A stretch of DNA of 64,000 nt, from assembly GCA_965153455.1 (NCBI GenBank), contig OZ234499.1:11404271-11468270 (forward strand), read 5' to 3'. Both the position numbers and the translations under genes were made by a program. This stretch comes from Sphagnum compactum (Eukaryota; Bryophyta; Sphagnopsida; Sphagnales). This document shows, one piece after another, positions 51,284 through 62,639 of this stretch. Position 1 is the first letter of the stretch. The number at the start of each line of letters is the position of its first letter. Below the pieces are notes generated by a model. It was not told the origin of the DNA and did no database searches. It saw only the letters and a program-made list of their open reading frames with translations.

Positions 51284-53443
51284 TCATCGCCTTCTCCTCA
51301 GAAGCTTGAATCGCAAAACAGCGTAACAAAGAAGCCGATAAGCGATGGCGAAGCCAACCATAATGCACAAATTCACCCATTTATTCTCCTTGTTCAAGCC
51401 CAGATCCAGCAAGATGTCGGGTCCAGTGAGGAAGCATTTGTCGACATAAACAGGGCCGAAGCATTCATGAGCTTTGATATGCGTGTATTCGTTGATGAGC
51501 AAAGCGTCCAAGGGATACTTGATCAAGGAAGTGTAGTGCATGACGAGCCAGTACTTGGGCATATTCTCCTTACTGATGAAGTAGCCGGAGAACAGGAAGA
51601 AAGCACCCATGAAACCAGTGACAAGCGAGTTCCCTAGGATGAAATCCGTGACCAATGAACTGAAAAAAGCGATGAATGAATTGGCAGCGATTAACGTGAT
51701 CCAAACTGTTAACAAAAAGAACAGAAACGCGTGATAGTTGGATGATAATCCCACTAACCAGTACACCGGCACCGTGAAGAGCGTGGCCAGGAAGAAGAGG
51801 AACGGGAAGAAGACGATGGTGTTGGCCACTACATACGACCAAACACGATACGCGCCTCTGGACGTTTCCCTGGCAAGAATGTGACTTTCTTCCAGGAAAA
51901 TCGGGAGTGCTTCAATGCTGGAGGTGAGAAGGAATGTGAGTGTAAAAGCCAAGAAACCCGCTCTCTCTGAAGCTCCCCGTGTGCCGTATCCCATTTTTAT
52001 AAAAATACTTCCTATTCCTAATCCAGCTGCGATTCCCTGCACTGTACGTGCGATTAGCAGCTGACGGGAACGGATTATGTTAATGGCAAACCGATGTGCA
52101 AGAACCATCACCTCTTTGGCATTGGAGTTGGCGAATGTTATGCTGCTGTCGGATTTCTGCTGCTGTTCCAAATCATCTCCCCTGTCTGGAGAAGGTGAGG
52201 AGTTACTACTGGCAGCGGATTCATGTGCAAGAGATGGTTCCAGCTGGAATAGCTCCTTTAATGTCAGCTCCGGTAGAATATTGGAACTGCCCTGCTGCTT
52301 TCCAACAACATTGGTTGTTGGAAAGATGATTCCGCTCTCGTCCGAGTTGAGGGAATCGACTGCATCTATAGCGTATTCCAGCACATTCACTTGCGGAGGC
52401 ACAATATGCCCTGCTGCAGCTAGCCGTGAAGACAAAAGCTCCAATGGACCGTTGTGTACAACGGAGCCTCGAGCAAGTAAGAGAACAGAATGAATGAGCT
52501 GCAGTATTCTGTAACCGGGTTGATGAATACTGAGAATGATCGTCCGATTGTGTGACACCGCCATGGTCCGTAACATCGCTACTACATGCAAAGCCGCAGC
52601 GCTATCGAGACCAGAAGTCGGTTCATCAAGGATGAGAACCGCTGGGTCGTGGATCACATCCACGCCAATGGAGACTCTCCTTCTCTCTCCTCCCGAGACT
52701 CCGCGGATAGTCTCGTTGCCTATCCTTGTGTTGGCGACGTGACTCAGCCCGAGCTCGTTCATCAACGCCTTGACTCGAATCACCTTCTCCTTCATCGGGA
52801 CTGAAGATGGCAGACGTAGACGCGCGCTATACAGCAGCGTTTCTCGCACTGTGAGTACCGGAAACAACGCGTCGTCTTGCATCACGTAGCCTGAGATTCT
52901 GCGAAACTTTTGCATGTCCATGGGTAATCCATTGACTAGAATGCTACTAGAAGGACTACTCGGCTGGATGCGTCCTGCTAGAACTTCCAGAAGAGTCGAC
53001 TTCCCCGCTCCACTCGGACCCGCAACTGCCAGAACTTCTCCTGGTCGAGCTGTGCATGTCACGTGCTTCAGAACGTAGTGGCTCGGTTTGCTTCTATACC
53101 TTGCTGCCTCCGCCTTCACGCTTTGTAGCATCCCCTTCTTGGTTGTCCCCTCGATCTTCACAATCTTGTAAGACAAGTTTCGTACCTCAATCTCATAACT
53201 CTTGCTTCGTGAAGGTGACGGAGATGGCGATGGTAGTCCCCCTGCTACTTGCGACGCCTTAATGTAGGGATATAACCTCCCGGTGTCTTTACTACCAGCT
53301 ATTGTAACTCCCGTGCACTCCCCACTACAACAACACACTATCTTGCTCCGAGTGGTGGTATTCGTGGTCGGTGTCTCTTTCATCTCGGTCTCCATCTCCC
53401 TAAACTTCCCCTTCCCCAGGCACGCCATCCTCAAGAAGGTCAA
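51284..53443 (-). CDS. ABCG-family (WBC) half-size ABC transporter, intronless
   Basis: The 719-residue protein has the reverse ABCG order, nucleotide-binding domain then membrane domain, as in plant half-transporters that dimerise to export lipids, hormones or other hydrophobic compounds. Walker A is GPSGAGKST (142-150), the Q-loop Gln is at 189 in VMQDDALFP, the signature VSGGERRRVS is at 249-258, Walker B AVLILDEPTSGLDS is at 268-281 and the H-loop His is at 307. All catalytic residues are present. About six membrane segments follow (roughly 461-483, 495-514, 537-562, 570-597, 602-622, 690-711). An acidic, Ser/Gln-rich linker lies at 405-440. Single-exon structure and similarity recall the ABCG5/ABCG10-like clade, but clade and substrate are inference. 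Start: Met1 gives the longest frame; Met6 and Met17 are alternatives. The C-terminus is very basic (KLLRRRR). Confidence 0.95.
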   Translation of the reverse strand: MTFLRMACLGKGKFREMETEMKETPTTNTTTRSKIVCCCSGECTGVTIAGSKDTGRLYPYIKASQVAGGLPSPSPSPSRSKSYEIEVRNLSYKIVKIEGTTKKGMLQSVKAEAARYRSKPSHYVLKHVTCTARPGEVLAVAGPSGAGKSTLLEVLAGRIQPSSPSSSILVNGLPMDMQKFRRISGYVMQDDALFPVLTVRETLLYSARLRLPSSVPMKEKVIRVKALMNELGLSHVANTRIGNETIRGVSGGERRRVSIGVDVIHDPAVLILDEPTSGLDSAAALHVVAMLRTMAVSHNRTIILSIHQPGYRILQLIHSVLLLARGSVVHNGPLELLSSRLAAAGHIVPPQVNVLEYAIDAVDSLNSDESGIIFPTTNVVGKQQGSSNILPELTLKELFQLEPSLAHESAASSNSSPSPDRGDDLEQQQKSDSSITFANSNAKEVMVLAHRFAINIIRSRQLLIARTVQGIAAGLGIGSIFIKMGYGTRGASERAGFLAFTLTFLLTSSIEALPIFLEESHILARETSRGAYRVWSYVVANTIVFFPFLFFLATLFTVPVYWLVGLSSNYHAFLFFLLTVWITLIAANSFIAFFSSLVTDFILGNSLVTGFMGAFFLFSGYFISKENMPKYWLVMHYTSLIKYPLDALLINEYTHIKAHECFGPVYVDKCFLTGPDILLDLGLNKENKWVNLCIMVGFAIAYRLLCYAVLRFKLLRRRR

Positions 53444-55140
53444 ACTCTCAGCTCCACAAATGATGAGTGAGCAGGCCAGCTGCTCCTGTGTCGTGCTGCT
53501 GCTGCTACCACTACTATTACAAGCCTGAGAACCGCATTAACACCAGTAACTCATCGTCAAGCTTGCCGGGTGGCGCGCAGCCTCTGGCAGAAGACTGCAT
53601 GACAACAGCGTCCACATAGAAAGAGACAATGCTTCCGTCGATGATGAAAGCCAGCCTAAGCAAACTGCTGTGCGAAGAAGATGGAAGAGCTGAAGCTAGC
53701 TAGCTATAACAAGTAGAGGAAAGATATGATCTCAGGGACCATGCAGCGACCCCAAGAAGGTTGTGCAGCCAATGTGCGGCGCACAAGGGTTACGAACACG
53801 AGCATGCGTGGTCGGCACTGCCTCTCACCAGATCGATAATGCCGTCATTAAAACCAGTGATCAAACTGGGTAACAAAACTGCAGCTGAAGAAGATATGAA
53901 GAAACCAGCTGCCTGCTGCAACCGAAGACGATCAGAAACCTAGAGTCTTCAACATACATGAGTTGGAGCAGGGAAACTTGTGCTGCAACAGCTTCTGTGA
54001 AGAAGAACCCAACATCATAGGGAGACTGCGTAATACCACCATCCGTATCCTCAAATACTTGATCGCTACTGCCGAGAGTGAATGAATAACGCCGCAAGAT
54101 TGTGAAAACGACCCAAACCCCTAAAAGAAAAAAGAAACCCCCACTGCTATTCCTACCACTAATGTAAACAAACAGACACACAGGAAGATCAATCGCGATG
54201 CTCGCTTTCTATTCGCTGTCAAGTTCAAGACGATAACAAGTTATATTGCTGCTGCAAAAAGATAGTGTTTCAAAATGCATCAAAATTCACCGCGAGATAC
54301 GTATAATAATAATTTCAAATACAACTTCAGAAGAAACAATACTTTTTGAGAAAAAAAGAAAAATGTCGACAACACAATACGTTGACAGTCCTCTCGGATC
54401 CCTCATGCCAAAAACTCAGAGCAGCTAAGCTAACGGCAACAACAGCACAACAACAACAGAAAAAGCAGCAGTTGGAGGGTAGGTTTGATATAGTGGGTAG
54501 TAAGTTAGTCCTAGTAAGGAGTTAATGCGACAGACCGGTAGCTGCAGCAACAACAATCCCAAGGTCGATATTTTTTGTTGCAGTTGCCTTGCAGGGAAGC
54601 CAGCACAGAGAGAGAGGATTGAGCACTTGGGTAGAGTGCTCTGACGCCGTGCATTAAATGGGAGGGGGGATGAGGGGAAGCTGAAGCTGTGAAGAATTAA
54701 TGCCACTTTCTGCAACGGCCTACCGTATGATGGACTTCTTATGCACTCTTGTGCGACATTGATTGTGAGGGTAGCTACGCGGCCAACATGGGTGGGGGGA
54801 CCGACCGGCCGGCGAGGGAGGGACCGACTGCTCGCTGGCCGGCTCTGCCGATCTCTGACGGATCCCGCGTTCCCGCGTCTTCTTCCTCTTCTTCATTCTT
54901 CCGTTTGCGGATTCTTCTTCCCACTCTTCTTCGCGTGGTGGGACTTCTTCCCTGAGAGAAAATCTCCCCCCCTCTCTCTCTCTCTCTTTTCTTCAGGCTT
55001 CGTGGCGGCGTTGGGGAACTGCGACAGACAGACAGACAGAAACCCCGTTTGGAATTGCACGAGAGCGCGCGTGGTCTCTCGCAAGAAATTTCCTACTTAA
55101 ATTAGTAACTTTAACCAGTAACTAGTTAAAATTCTTTCTT
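53444..55140 (-). promoter_or_regulatory. Presumed 5' leader and promoter region of the ABCG gene
   Basis: No other gene is recognised upstream of the ABCG start. The stretch contains (CT)8 at 54972-54987 and a (GACA)n run at 55023-55040. The block at about 54730-55080 is GC-richer than its surroundings, as plant leaders often are. No clear TATA box was found. Function is inferred from position only. Confidence 0.35.
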
Positions 55141-55509
55141 GTGAAAGAGGGAAATGTGGGGTTTGAAACAGTTAAGCTAATTTTTCATTTTACATACATA
55201 GGCAATCGATTTTCATCCAACCTTGGTGATCTTCCATACACTTTGCATCCGCCTTGTTACTCTTTCATCCAATCTTGGTTTGTTGGCTCTGCCCCTCAGT
55301 GTATTCACATTGTGATGCACCCAGGAATGGGTCAAAGTTTGGTATCCTTACATTCTAAGTCCATTAAAGAAAAATTTCCAGCGTAACGGAAGGATCCACT
55401 TGGGCTTCACCATACTATATAACGGCCCACCAAGTGTTTTCAATTTAAGTATGTTGAACATTTATCATCCTCATGGATGTCATTTGAAAGGCGGAGCCAT
55501 TATCAGAAT

Positions 55510-56480
55510 CGGAGCCCCTTCTCCTTCAAGGTTGCCGGTGCCTTTTTTTTGCAGTAATAAAAGTAAAAGTAACCCAAAAGTAAAATTAAGTAAAGAGTAA
55601 GTCTGTCTATTGACCAAAAGTTTTTTTCAAACCTTTGTCATGCATTCATTCATTGACTCACCACTGGATGCACACCACATGTAGTGTGTGGATTCTATCC
55701 AACCAGTGTAATCTTTCATCCATGATTATACATATTTGTTTTGTTCTTCAAGCTTGCTGCTGCATCAGTACAAGCAAAAAGTAAGTAATAAGTAGGTAAA
55801 GTTATTCTGTTATTATGGATCATCAGTTTTCTTTTCCCTGTCATGCATTGATTCATTCATTCATTCACTCACCACTGGGGGATGTACCATGTACAACCAC
55901 ATGCATTGTAGGATGTGGATTCTATCCACCAGGGTAATCTTTCATCCATAATTAGTTATATGTATTTGTTTGGGTTCTTCAAGGTTTTCCTGCTGCCTTT
56001 TTTTGGCTGTAGTAACGTAAAATTAAGTTAAAGTTAGGTAAAGTTAGTGCGTTATAGATCAACAGTTTTTAATGACCTTACCTACCAAGGCAAGGATACT
56101 GTGTTTAGATTCATTAAAGAGTATAGTAGCTTAAGGGATTTTGGCCCCTAGGTAATAGCTCTATTTTTATATGAGGATTTTTGGAAACATGATATTTTGG
56201 CTTGTATTAAAACTTGAGATTAGTTATAGAGTTATAATATCTTAAAGGATTTTGATTTCTTTTATAGAATTTTTTTAAGATTATATTTTCGCATGTTGAA
56301 ATATTTGAGTTTCCATAAACTCTTCTTTTGCCTTAAGGTACTTTTTACTGTAAATGGCAAGGCCACAGTGTGACACACCCCTTGTTTTCCTTACCATGCA
56401 TGCATTCATTCACTGGCCACTGGGGATGTATGTACTGAGTACACCACATGTAAGGTGCGGATTCTATCCACCAGGCCAAT
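55510..56480. repeat. Tandem array of a diverged about 230-bp unit
   Basis: Units begin near 55512, 55746 and 55976 with TTCTTCAAG followed by GCTGC and a GTAA-rich stretch. They continue through TGCATTCATTCATT..CTCACCACTGG and GGATTCTATCCA and end in AATCTTTCATCCAT. The third unit is split by the MITE-like element at 56074-56364 and resumes at about 56366, with TGCATTCATTCACT and GGATTCTATCCACCAG. No protein is encoded. Confidence 0.8.
56074..56364 (+). repeat. MITE-like dispersed repeat, copy 2
   Basis: This 291-bp element is the inverted counterpart of 1299-1592. The ends are GACCTTACC at 56074-56082 and GGCAAGGCC at 56356-56364, imperfect inverted repeats. It interrupts a unit of the surrounding tandem array, which shows that it inserted after the array formed. 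There is no coding capacity and no clear target-site duplication. Confidence 0.75.
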
Positions 56481-57702
56481 GGGGTGGGGTAGTTGTTGGC
56501 AGAGGGTGAGGAGGGAGGGGGGGAGTGAGGGGAGGTGGGATGGGATTCTTTTTGTCTAAGCTGCCACCAAACATTGTTATATTAATCATGTGTTTTTTTT
56601 TCCTTGCCTGTTGTTGCCATAAAAGCCCCCTGTAGTCTTTCCAGATGCAAAAGGGTAAAAGAATGTGTCCAAGCTGTGTAGGCCAGAAGGTTGCACAGAG
56701 CTCCAGAGCGGTGTTGAAATTTGCTCTGGTGGAGCGCTAGTAGGCAAAGGGCATGATTGCAAATTCAACTATTTTTGAGCTGTTTCTGTTGTCTCCAAGT
56801 GGTTTGATTTCAAAGGAAGATGTCAATAACAGTGGATGTATTTCATGATGAAGTTTTTAGTAAGGGTGTAAACAAAGCATGTACAATTATCAGTTGATGA
56901 ATTCCATGATGAAGTTTTTATTAGGGGTGTCAAAAAAGCATGTACAATGAAATCTGATCTCACCGAATTAGACGGGGGTTAGGTGGCACATACACTAAGT
57001 GCACAAACTTGATCATCATTCAAAACTGGTGGCGGCTGAGGACTTCCACTTGTTATGCAAAAATTATAACTTTCACTTCTTGTGCAAAAACAATTGCCTG
57101 TTTATTTGTTTGTTTGTTTTCATGGTTGTTAAAAAATTTGTTCTCTTTGTAAACGAGGTATGGTTAGCTTTTTTCAGCACTCTTTTCTTCCGCCTAGTTT
57201 AAAGAAATGGTAACAACAAAGGGTAACAATATGTGATGCAATCCATTCTATTGGGGGGAGGGGTTTTGCCAATTTATGAGCAAATTATATGGGTAATCAA
57301 GAAGAATGGTGACAAGTTTCACATGGGCGAACGCTAGCATGATTGAAAGTGTCTTCTTCACTTTCCCATTGGTATTGCTTCTTCTGGAAGGTGGGCTGTA
57401 TTTGTTTTTCTGTTTCAGGGTGATCTTCTTCCACTTCCAGTTGGTATTGCATATTTCTTAAGGTGGCTTTTTTATTTTCACCGGCCTTCAAATTTACACT
57501 CCACCTATCTGTTCATTTTGTTATTTCAAATCTTGTAAGGTGTAGTAACTAATAGCCTAGCCCGCCTCAGTTGCAGCTTGCTGCTTAAATTAGGGTGTCC
57601 AATGACATTTTAGAACTGGGAAAAACCTAGACAACATGGGGATGAGGTTGCATACTTTGGTTTGTTGAAAGGGATTAAGTTAACTATTGGAGTGTTTTAG
57701 AG
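56481..57702. other. Intergenic, no gene recognised
   Basis: A G-rich tract lies at 56480-56545. A duplicated GATGAA.T.CATGATGAAGTTTTTA.TA motif lies near 56837 and 56895. The minus frame at 57297-57491 has two internal QYQ.E.EED repeats but no known domain, and I do not call it. Confidence 0.45.
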
Positions 57703-58197
57703 ATGTTCCACCTCTATTCCAAACTCAAATATTCAATGATGACTCAATGTGATACACATAGGATTTCACCAATATTACTTAGTGGTCCAAAAGTCCTGCC
57801 CAACTTTGATTCGTCTACAAATGTTAGTATGTTTGGTGTCATATATTCCATGATTGGTCAAAACCTAATTCCAGCATTTGTCATCACCCCTTCACCTTGT
57901 GTACCACTTGAACCACAACCACCCAATGGTAGTTTTTTGTTTGTCTGGTCTCCAATGAAACAAATTCTTAATGGATTCCTCAATTGGGTGTCCTCACAGT
58001 ACTCCTCTCCAAAGCACTTCTCAAACAATTTGCACTTTGAAATCTCTTATAATGTTGTCAAAGTTCTCAATAATGGGCGTTTTTATGTTGGACCTTCAAT
58101 GTTGCTCCCATGGATCTCCAATAATTGTGTGCTGATTTTTCATTTCCACAATATACATGCTCCCTTATTCAATGTAGCCATAAATATAGAAGGTTGA
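57703..58197 (+). CDS. Hypothetical open reading frame, 164 residues
   Basis: This is one of the longer uninterrupted frames in the intergenic DNA. The product is rich in Ser, Asn, Pro and hydrophobic residues. I recognise no domain, signal peptide or family. It stands alone, with no splice-site or promoter support, in a region of transposon debris, so it is either chance or the remnant of an unrecognised mobile-element protein. Confidence 0.2.
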   Translation: MFHLYSKLKYSMMTQCDTHRISPILLSGPKVLPNFDSSTNVSMFGVIYSMIGQNLIPAFVITPSPCVPLEPQPPNGSFLFVWSPMKQILNGFLNWVSSQYSSPKHFSNNLHFEISYNVVKVLNNGRFYVGPSMLLPWISNNCVLIFHFHNIHAPLFNVAINIEG

Positions 58198-58790
58198 ATT
58201 AAGATTTGTACTCCACATCTGGTTTATAGCCAGATTTGGCTTAATCATCTAGGGTTTGATCACCATTTTTCCTACTTCTTCCTATGGATGATCTTAGGCT
58301 ACATAAAGAAATTTCTTTTAAAAAACACTGCTTATGTTAAGCTCCATTGAACAAGCATTTTGGCAAAGCACAATTTTGGATCCACTCACATATCTCATAT
58401 CCTTTTTGTCAATGGTTTTGGCTGAGTGTAGCCACGGGGCAGAGGTGGGTAGAAAGTACAGCTCTGCCATGAAATGGAAGTGCAGAATACTCATGTGCAA
58501 GTGATGTCAGGTCCTCAATGACATGATATAGTTTCTGAGCATCACGTTCACCAATAGTCCATATGGCTTCAGAGGTTTAGTGAGCTTATAAACTACTCTA
58601 ACCTAAAATGTCAAGAGGGGGGAGTGAACATTTAAGTCTAAGAGCAAAAGAGCCTAACCACCGATATCTGGGTCCCTCACTCAGCTTTACTGATGCCTCC
58701 CTCCCAAAGGGGGAGGGGCTTGCAGCCTTACCTGCAGCAGGCTTCAGTGGCTCAATGGCCTATTACACAAAGCAGAATCAAGCTTTAGAC

Positions 58791-59655
58791 CAGTGTTGTG
58801 CGTGTAAGTGTCAATAGCTATATATACGACGTAAATTCAGTGTAAGTGTAAATCATTTACACTTAGCATGTTGCAATGTATGTAAATTGTTTCTACACTT
58901 ACACGAGGCCAGTGTAAATATTTGTCAAATGCAGTTACACAGCCCTGTGTAAATGTTTTGGGGCGTGTAAGTGTAAATACTAAAATTATTTGTAAAGTCA
59001 CAGGGGCCTTTAGGCCTCCTTTCACTCCAAACCCTTCTTTCAGAGGTATCCGTAAAGTAAGAAAATTTTATTAAATCTGGGAATGAAATGCTGAAAATCA
59101 GCATTTAATGCACAAGGTTCAAGACTAATTATAGTAACTCTACAAGTAGGAGCAGGCGAAACTCAGTTCATCACAAAAACTGAGGTCCCCCACCGTTGAA
59201 TGCTATTGTTTTTAATTGTTTGATTCTCACCCTATTTATGATCAAACTCAGGGTTCTAGCGTGTTTCCTTGCTTTATAAATAATAATATTATATTTTTAA
59301 TGACCAGCCTTTTTGCAATGGGCCATTTAGCTCATTTATCATCAAAAACATTATAAAATCTCCCCTCTTCAAGTAAAAATCACATTTTTTTACATTGTTA
59401 TATATTTACATTGTTTTACATAGTCATGTAAAATTGTATAAAAATATATATTTTTACATTTACATTGTTTTATCAGACCGCATAAAACTATGTAAATATA
59501 TTTAATTTTACACTTACACTGACACTGATTTACACGGAATCAAATAGATTTACACGGTTTTACATTGACACTTGCATGGAGTATAAATAAAATTCATTGT
59601 GGGATTTACAATTACACAGAGTGTAAGTCCAAAACCATTTACACACACAACACTG
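58791..59655. mobile_element. Non-autonomous hAT transposon, 865 bp
   Basis: The element is bounded by an exact 8-bp target-site duplication, CTTTAGAC, at 58783-58790 and 59656-59663. Terminal inverted repeats start CAGTGTTGTG and agree at 18 of the first 20 positions. CAGTG ends with 8-bp duplications are characteristic of hAT elements. The interior encodes no transposase and is crowded with TTTACA and GTGTAA words in both orientations, including a perfect palindrome near 58840-58860 with 10-bp arms AAGTGTAAAT. These resemble the subterminal repeats that hAT transposases bind. It therefore depends on a transposase encoded elsewhere. Confidence 0.92.
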
Positions 59656-59663
59656 CTTTAGAC

Positions 59664-60329
59664 ATCTCATACTTCAATTCAATTAAAATGTCTGTGAATC
59701 ATGCCTTAGGTTTTAATTATCTCTCCAACAGAGTTTTTTTTTTAAAAATTCATGAGGAAGGTGGACTGGCAATCCTCCACAGGAGGACTTAACCAAATCT
59801 GGCTACAGATAACAGAGAAAAGTAGCTTGTTTTTGAAATCTAACTAACAACTGATGAGTTGCAAGAAGCTACAGTCTGAATATGGCTATTTCAATCTTTT
59901 TTTGCTCAAAATGTGGCGAATTTGGAAGATTTTTTCTCACAAAATTCTTTGTAGAAGTTGTAGGCTTTCTTTTTTGGTTGCCAAGTGGCAAAAGTATGAC
60001 CCCCTCCTCAAACCCCCCCCTCTCCCCCCCCCCCCCCAAAAGAAAAAACACTGCTCACTAGTGAAAATGTTGTTATTAAATTATTTTATCATAAGACTAC
60101 TAAATTGTGCAGCACCTGTCCAAAGCTAGGAAATAAGTGGGGTTTCATCTACAACTGAATCATAACAGGCTCCCATGGATGGTGCACTGATCATCACCGT
60201 TAGTTCACTAAGTGTCACAAAAATCCAATAAAAAGATCGATGGCTAGAACCGTCCCAAGGGAGACAAAAAGGGAAGGCCAAAGAAAGGCCAAAAGATGCA
60301 CAACGTGTATGAACTAAAAAAAAAGAAGG
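59664..60329. other. Intergenic with poly-C tract
   Basis: No gene is recognised. An interrupted C-rich tract, C8-TCT-C14, followed by A-runs, lies at 60013-60047. Confidence 0.45.
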
Positions 60330-61561
60330 GAGAGAGCTAGTCCCTCTTGTGGGAGGAAGCTATCTTACCCACAACCCCTCTAATGTCATGAGCATGCAAA
60401 TCGTGAAATCTAATAATAATGAGAGGTTTAGAATAAGCATCACCTGCCAACCCAATCTTCCTCTCTATAGTAGAACCTAAGCACGTTGAAGAGCAACACT
60501 AACACATTATTAAAAAATTGAATGCAAAAAAAGAAGGAAAAATGATCTTTGGATCGTCTATCATGAAAAAGACGAGCACACTCCCTGATGAAATGATTTA
60601 TATCATCCCTGAGTGCATTGTGTGCCCCATGGCCATCGGAATAAAGTGGTGCCCTTCATGAAGCCCTTTATACATGCAAACCTTAACAATGACATTAAAT
60701 TCTACACCTGCACCTGCTAGTCAACTAATGACATTCGAAGCCATCGTCTCTTGCATCAAGTCCATAACCACCACATCAACAATGAAAACTTAATCCTTTT
60801 GGGTCATGAAGAGATCAGCTCGTATTGACACTCCTGACATAAAGGTGTATCACCACTCTCTCCATACAACGTGCTCTCTATCTCAAGCGAGGGCATACAT
60901 GACATTTCGGATGGCATCATGTGTGGCTATCTGTTGACCTCCAAACGAGCAATGAGTTAAGTGCATGTCAAATGTGTCCAACCCATGTTTACACTAACAT
61001 GTGAGAAGATTAAATGCCGAGGGCTAAATCAAAATGAGATGAAAATGAAACATTAAGGTGAAAGTAAAGTGTGCAATGCGAAATGAACGGATAGATGGCC
61101 TAACAACCAACCATAATCTTGCCCCCTTGCTCGAACAAGAACAACTGCGAGCTTAGGATGCTAAAGAAATAGAATCATCCCCCAAGATAAACCTAAGGGA
61201 TGTGTCATGGTGGATGTCCATTAGAAATGATTATAGACTTGAGGCACCAATAATTGTTAGACTCTAAAAAAAAATGCATTTCCCTAGTTATAAGAAGAAA
61301 GTCGTATCGCGCTGCACATAAACATGACTGAAGTAGGTGTGGGCCCCTTTCAACTTGAAAAACATATTCCTCTGAAACAAGTTTGTCAAAAATATGAAAC
61401 CTATAGCACAAATTCGAAGCCACTAGAGCCCAATTCCCTATAAGAACAAATGGGGCACAATCTTCCATAAAAAGAATGCCTATACCACCAAAGGATATTG
61501 GTAATTGAACCTGACGCCTTGTTAAGGGGCCCTGAAAGGACTCCCACAAGCCTAGATCCAT
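60330..61561 (-). mobile_element. Degenerate retroelement polyprotein, C-terminal part
   Basis: Minus-strand fragments in shifting frames read collinearly as the part of a reverse transcriptase polyprotein that lies after the RT domain. The open frame at 61205-61561 has RQVQLPISFGGIGI and NWALVASNLCYRF. Further on are SFGGQQIATHDAIRNVMYAL, then SIRADLFM followed by a D.VV.D segment, GFHEGHHFIPMAM (about 60640-60668) and ECARLFHDRRS-like residues (about 60552-60586). The order, with a RADL then D-x-V-V-x-D core, suggests a restriction-like (PD-(D/E)xK) endonuclease such as some site-specific non-LTR elements carry. That reading is inference. Stops and frameshifts show the copy is dead. Confidence 0.5.
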
Positions 61562-62639
61562 AATGTCCCCACATACCTACATAACTCTCCTATCAAAACT
61601 CGCCAAAAGAGACAGGAAGGAAGAAAAAAGAATTACTGTCCAAGTGAAATACAAAGGTCAACGAGCTATGCATGACAACAAAATGCCAAAACAACTTGGG
61701 CATTTCTTAAAAAAGGAAGATCATCGATATGCACCACGTCCTGAAATAAAGCCTCATCCAAAAAATGTGTGGCAAAATCCTAAAAACCCACTAACACACC
61801 CAAAATGCGTAAAACATTTGTGACCAAAGTGTAAACATTTTATGGATTGAGGACATTGTTGAAAGCACACCCATCTCTTCAGTTTTTAGCACATCTAGTG
61901 TTAGACATGGTTGGATTTGTATCCACACAAGGTTGTTGTTTGAAGGAATGCATTTTTAACCTTGCAAATGCACAAAATGAAAGTGTTTCAAAAATGAAGG
62001 TTGAAAGTTTTGGTCATGGAGGGTTGAAGCACCCATTTTCACAAGTTCAAGGGGATTTAGATTTATGAAAAATCCTTAAACTAGCTCCCCTTCCCAAAAA
62101 GAAAACGACAAGAAAGAAAAAGGTGGTTGTATTTGTAGTGAAAAAGGAAGATGAAAGCAATGAAAAGGCTAAAAACATTGGGTAGGTGGTGAAATATTAC
62201 ATATCATTGCACTACGAGGAAAGATGGAGCTTGAATTTGTCAAAAGTGCGAAAAAAGACATTTTAGTTTATTTGAAACCCTAATTATGTTTGCTTTGATA
62301 AAATTTTGATAATAATCTTTTTTTATATCTGAATTATTTTTTCCCCAAATCTAAAATTTGAACAGAACAATAGAATTTCCAAAGACAAATAAACAAAATA
62401 AATAAATTCAAATTGTGCCAATGCGCCTTTGCCTCTTGCCCCCCTTTTCCCAATTGAAGGTCACCACTTTAACCACAAAGAATTTAAAACCACATCTCCT
62501 TGGGGGGAAGAGAGGAGCTAACCACAAAGTGAACTTTATTTCAACTATTTTGATATAAATTGCATTACTTTTATTAATGTAATCAATTTTGACTTTTTTT
62601 GTTTCAAAGATTGTTTTCAGTTCCTAAATCATGGTTTTT
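61562..62639. other. Intergenic, no gene recognised
   Basis: Two short forward frames (61563-61823 and 61847-62068) show no known domain. They may be debris of the neighbouring mobile elements. Confidence 0.4.

Noticed and set aside
51284-53443. Forward-strand frames within the ABCG gene (for example 52077-52493)
   Set aside because: They are antisense shadows of the well-supported ABCG coding sequence.
57297-57491. Acidic minus-strand frame with two QYQ.E.EED repeats
   Set aside because: It is short, repetitive and lacks any recognisable domain or gene structure.
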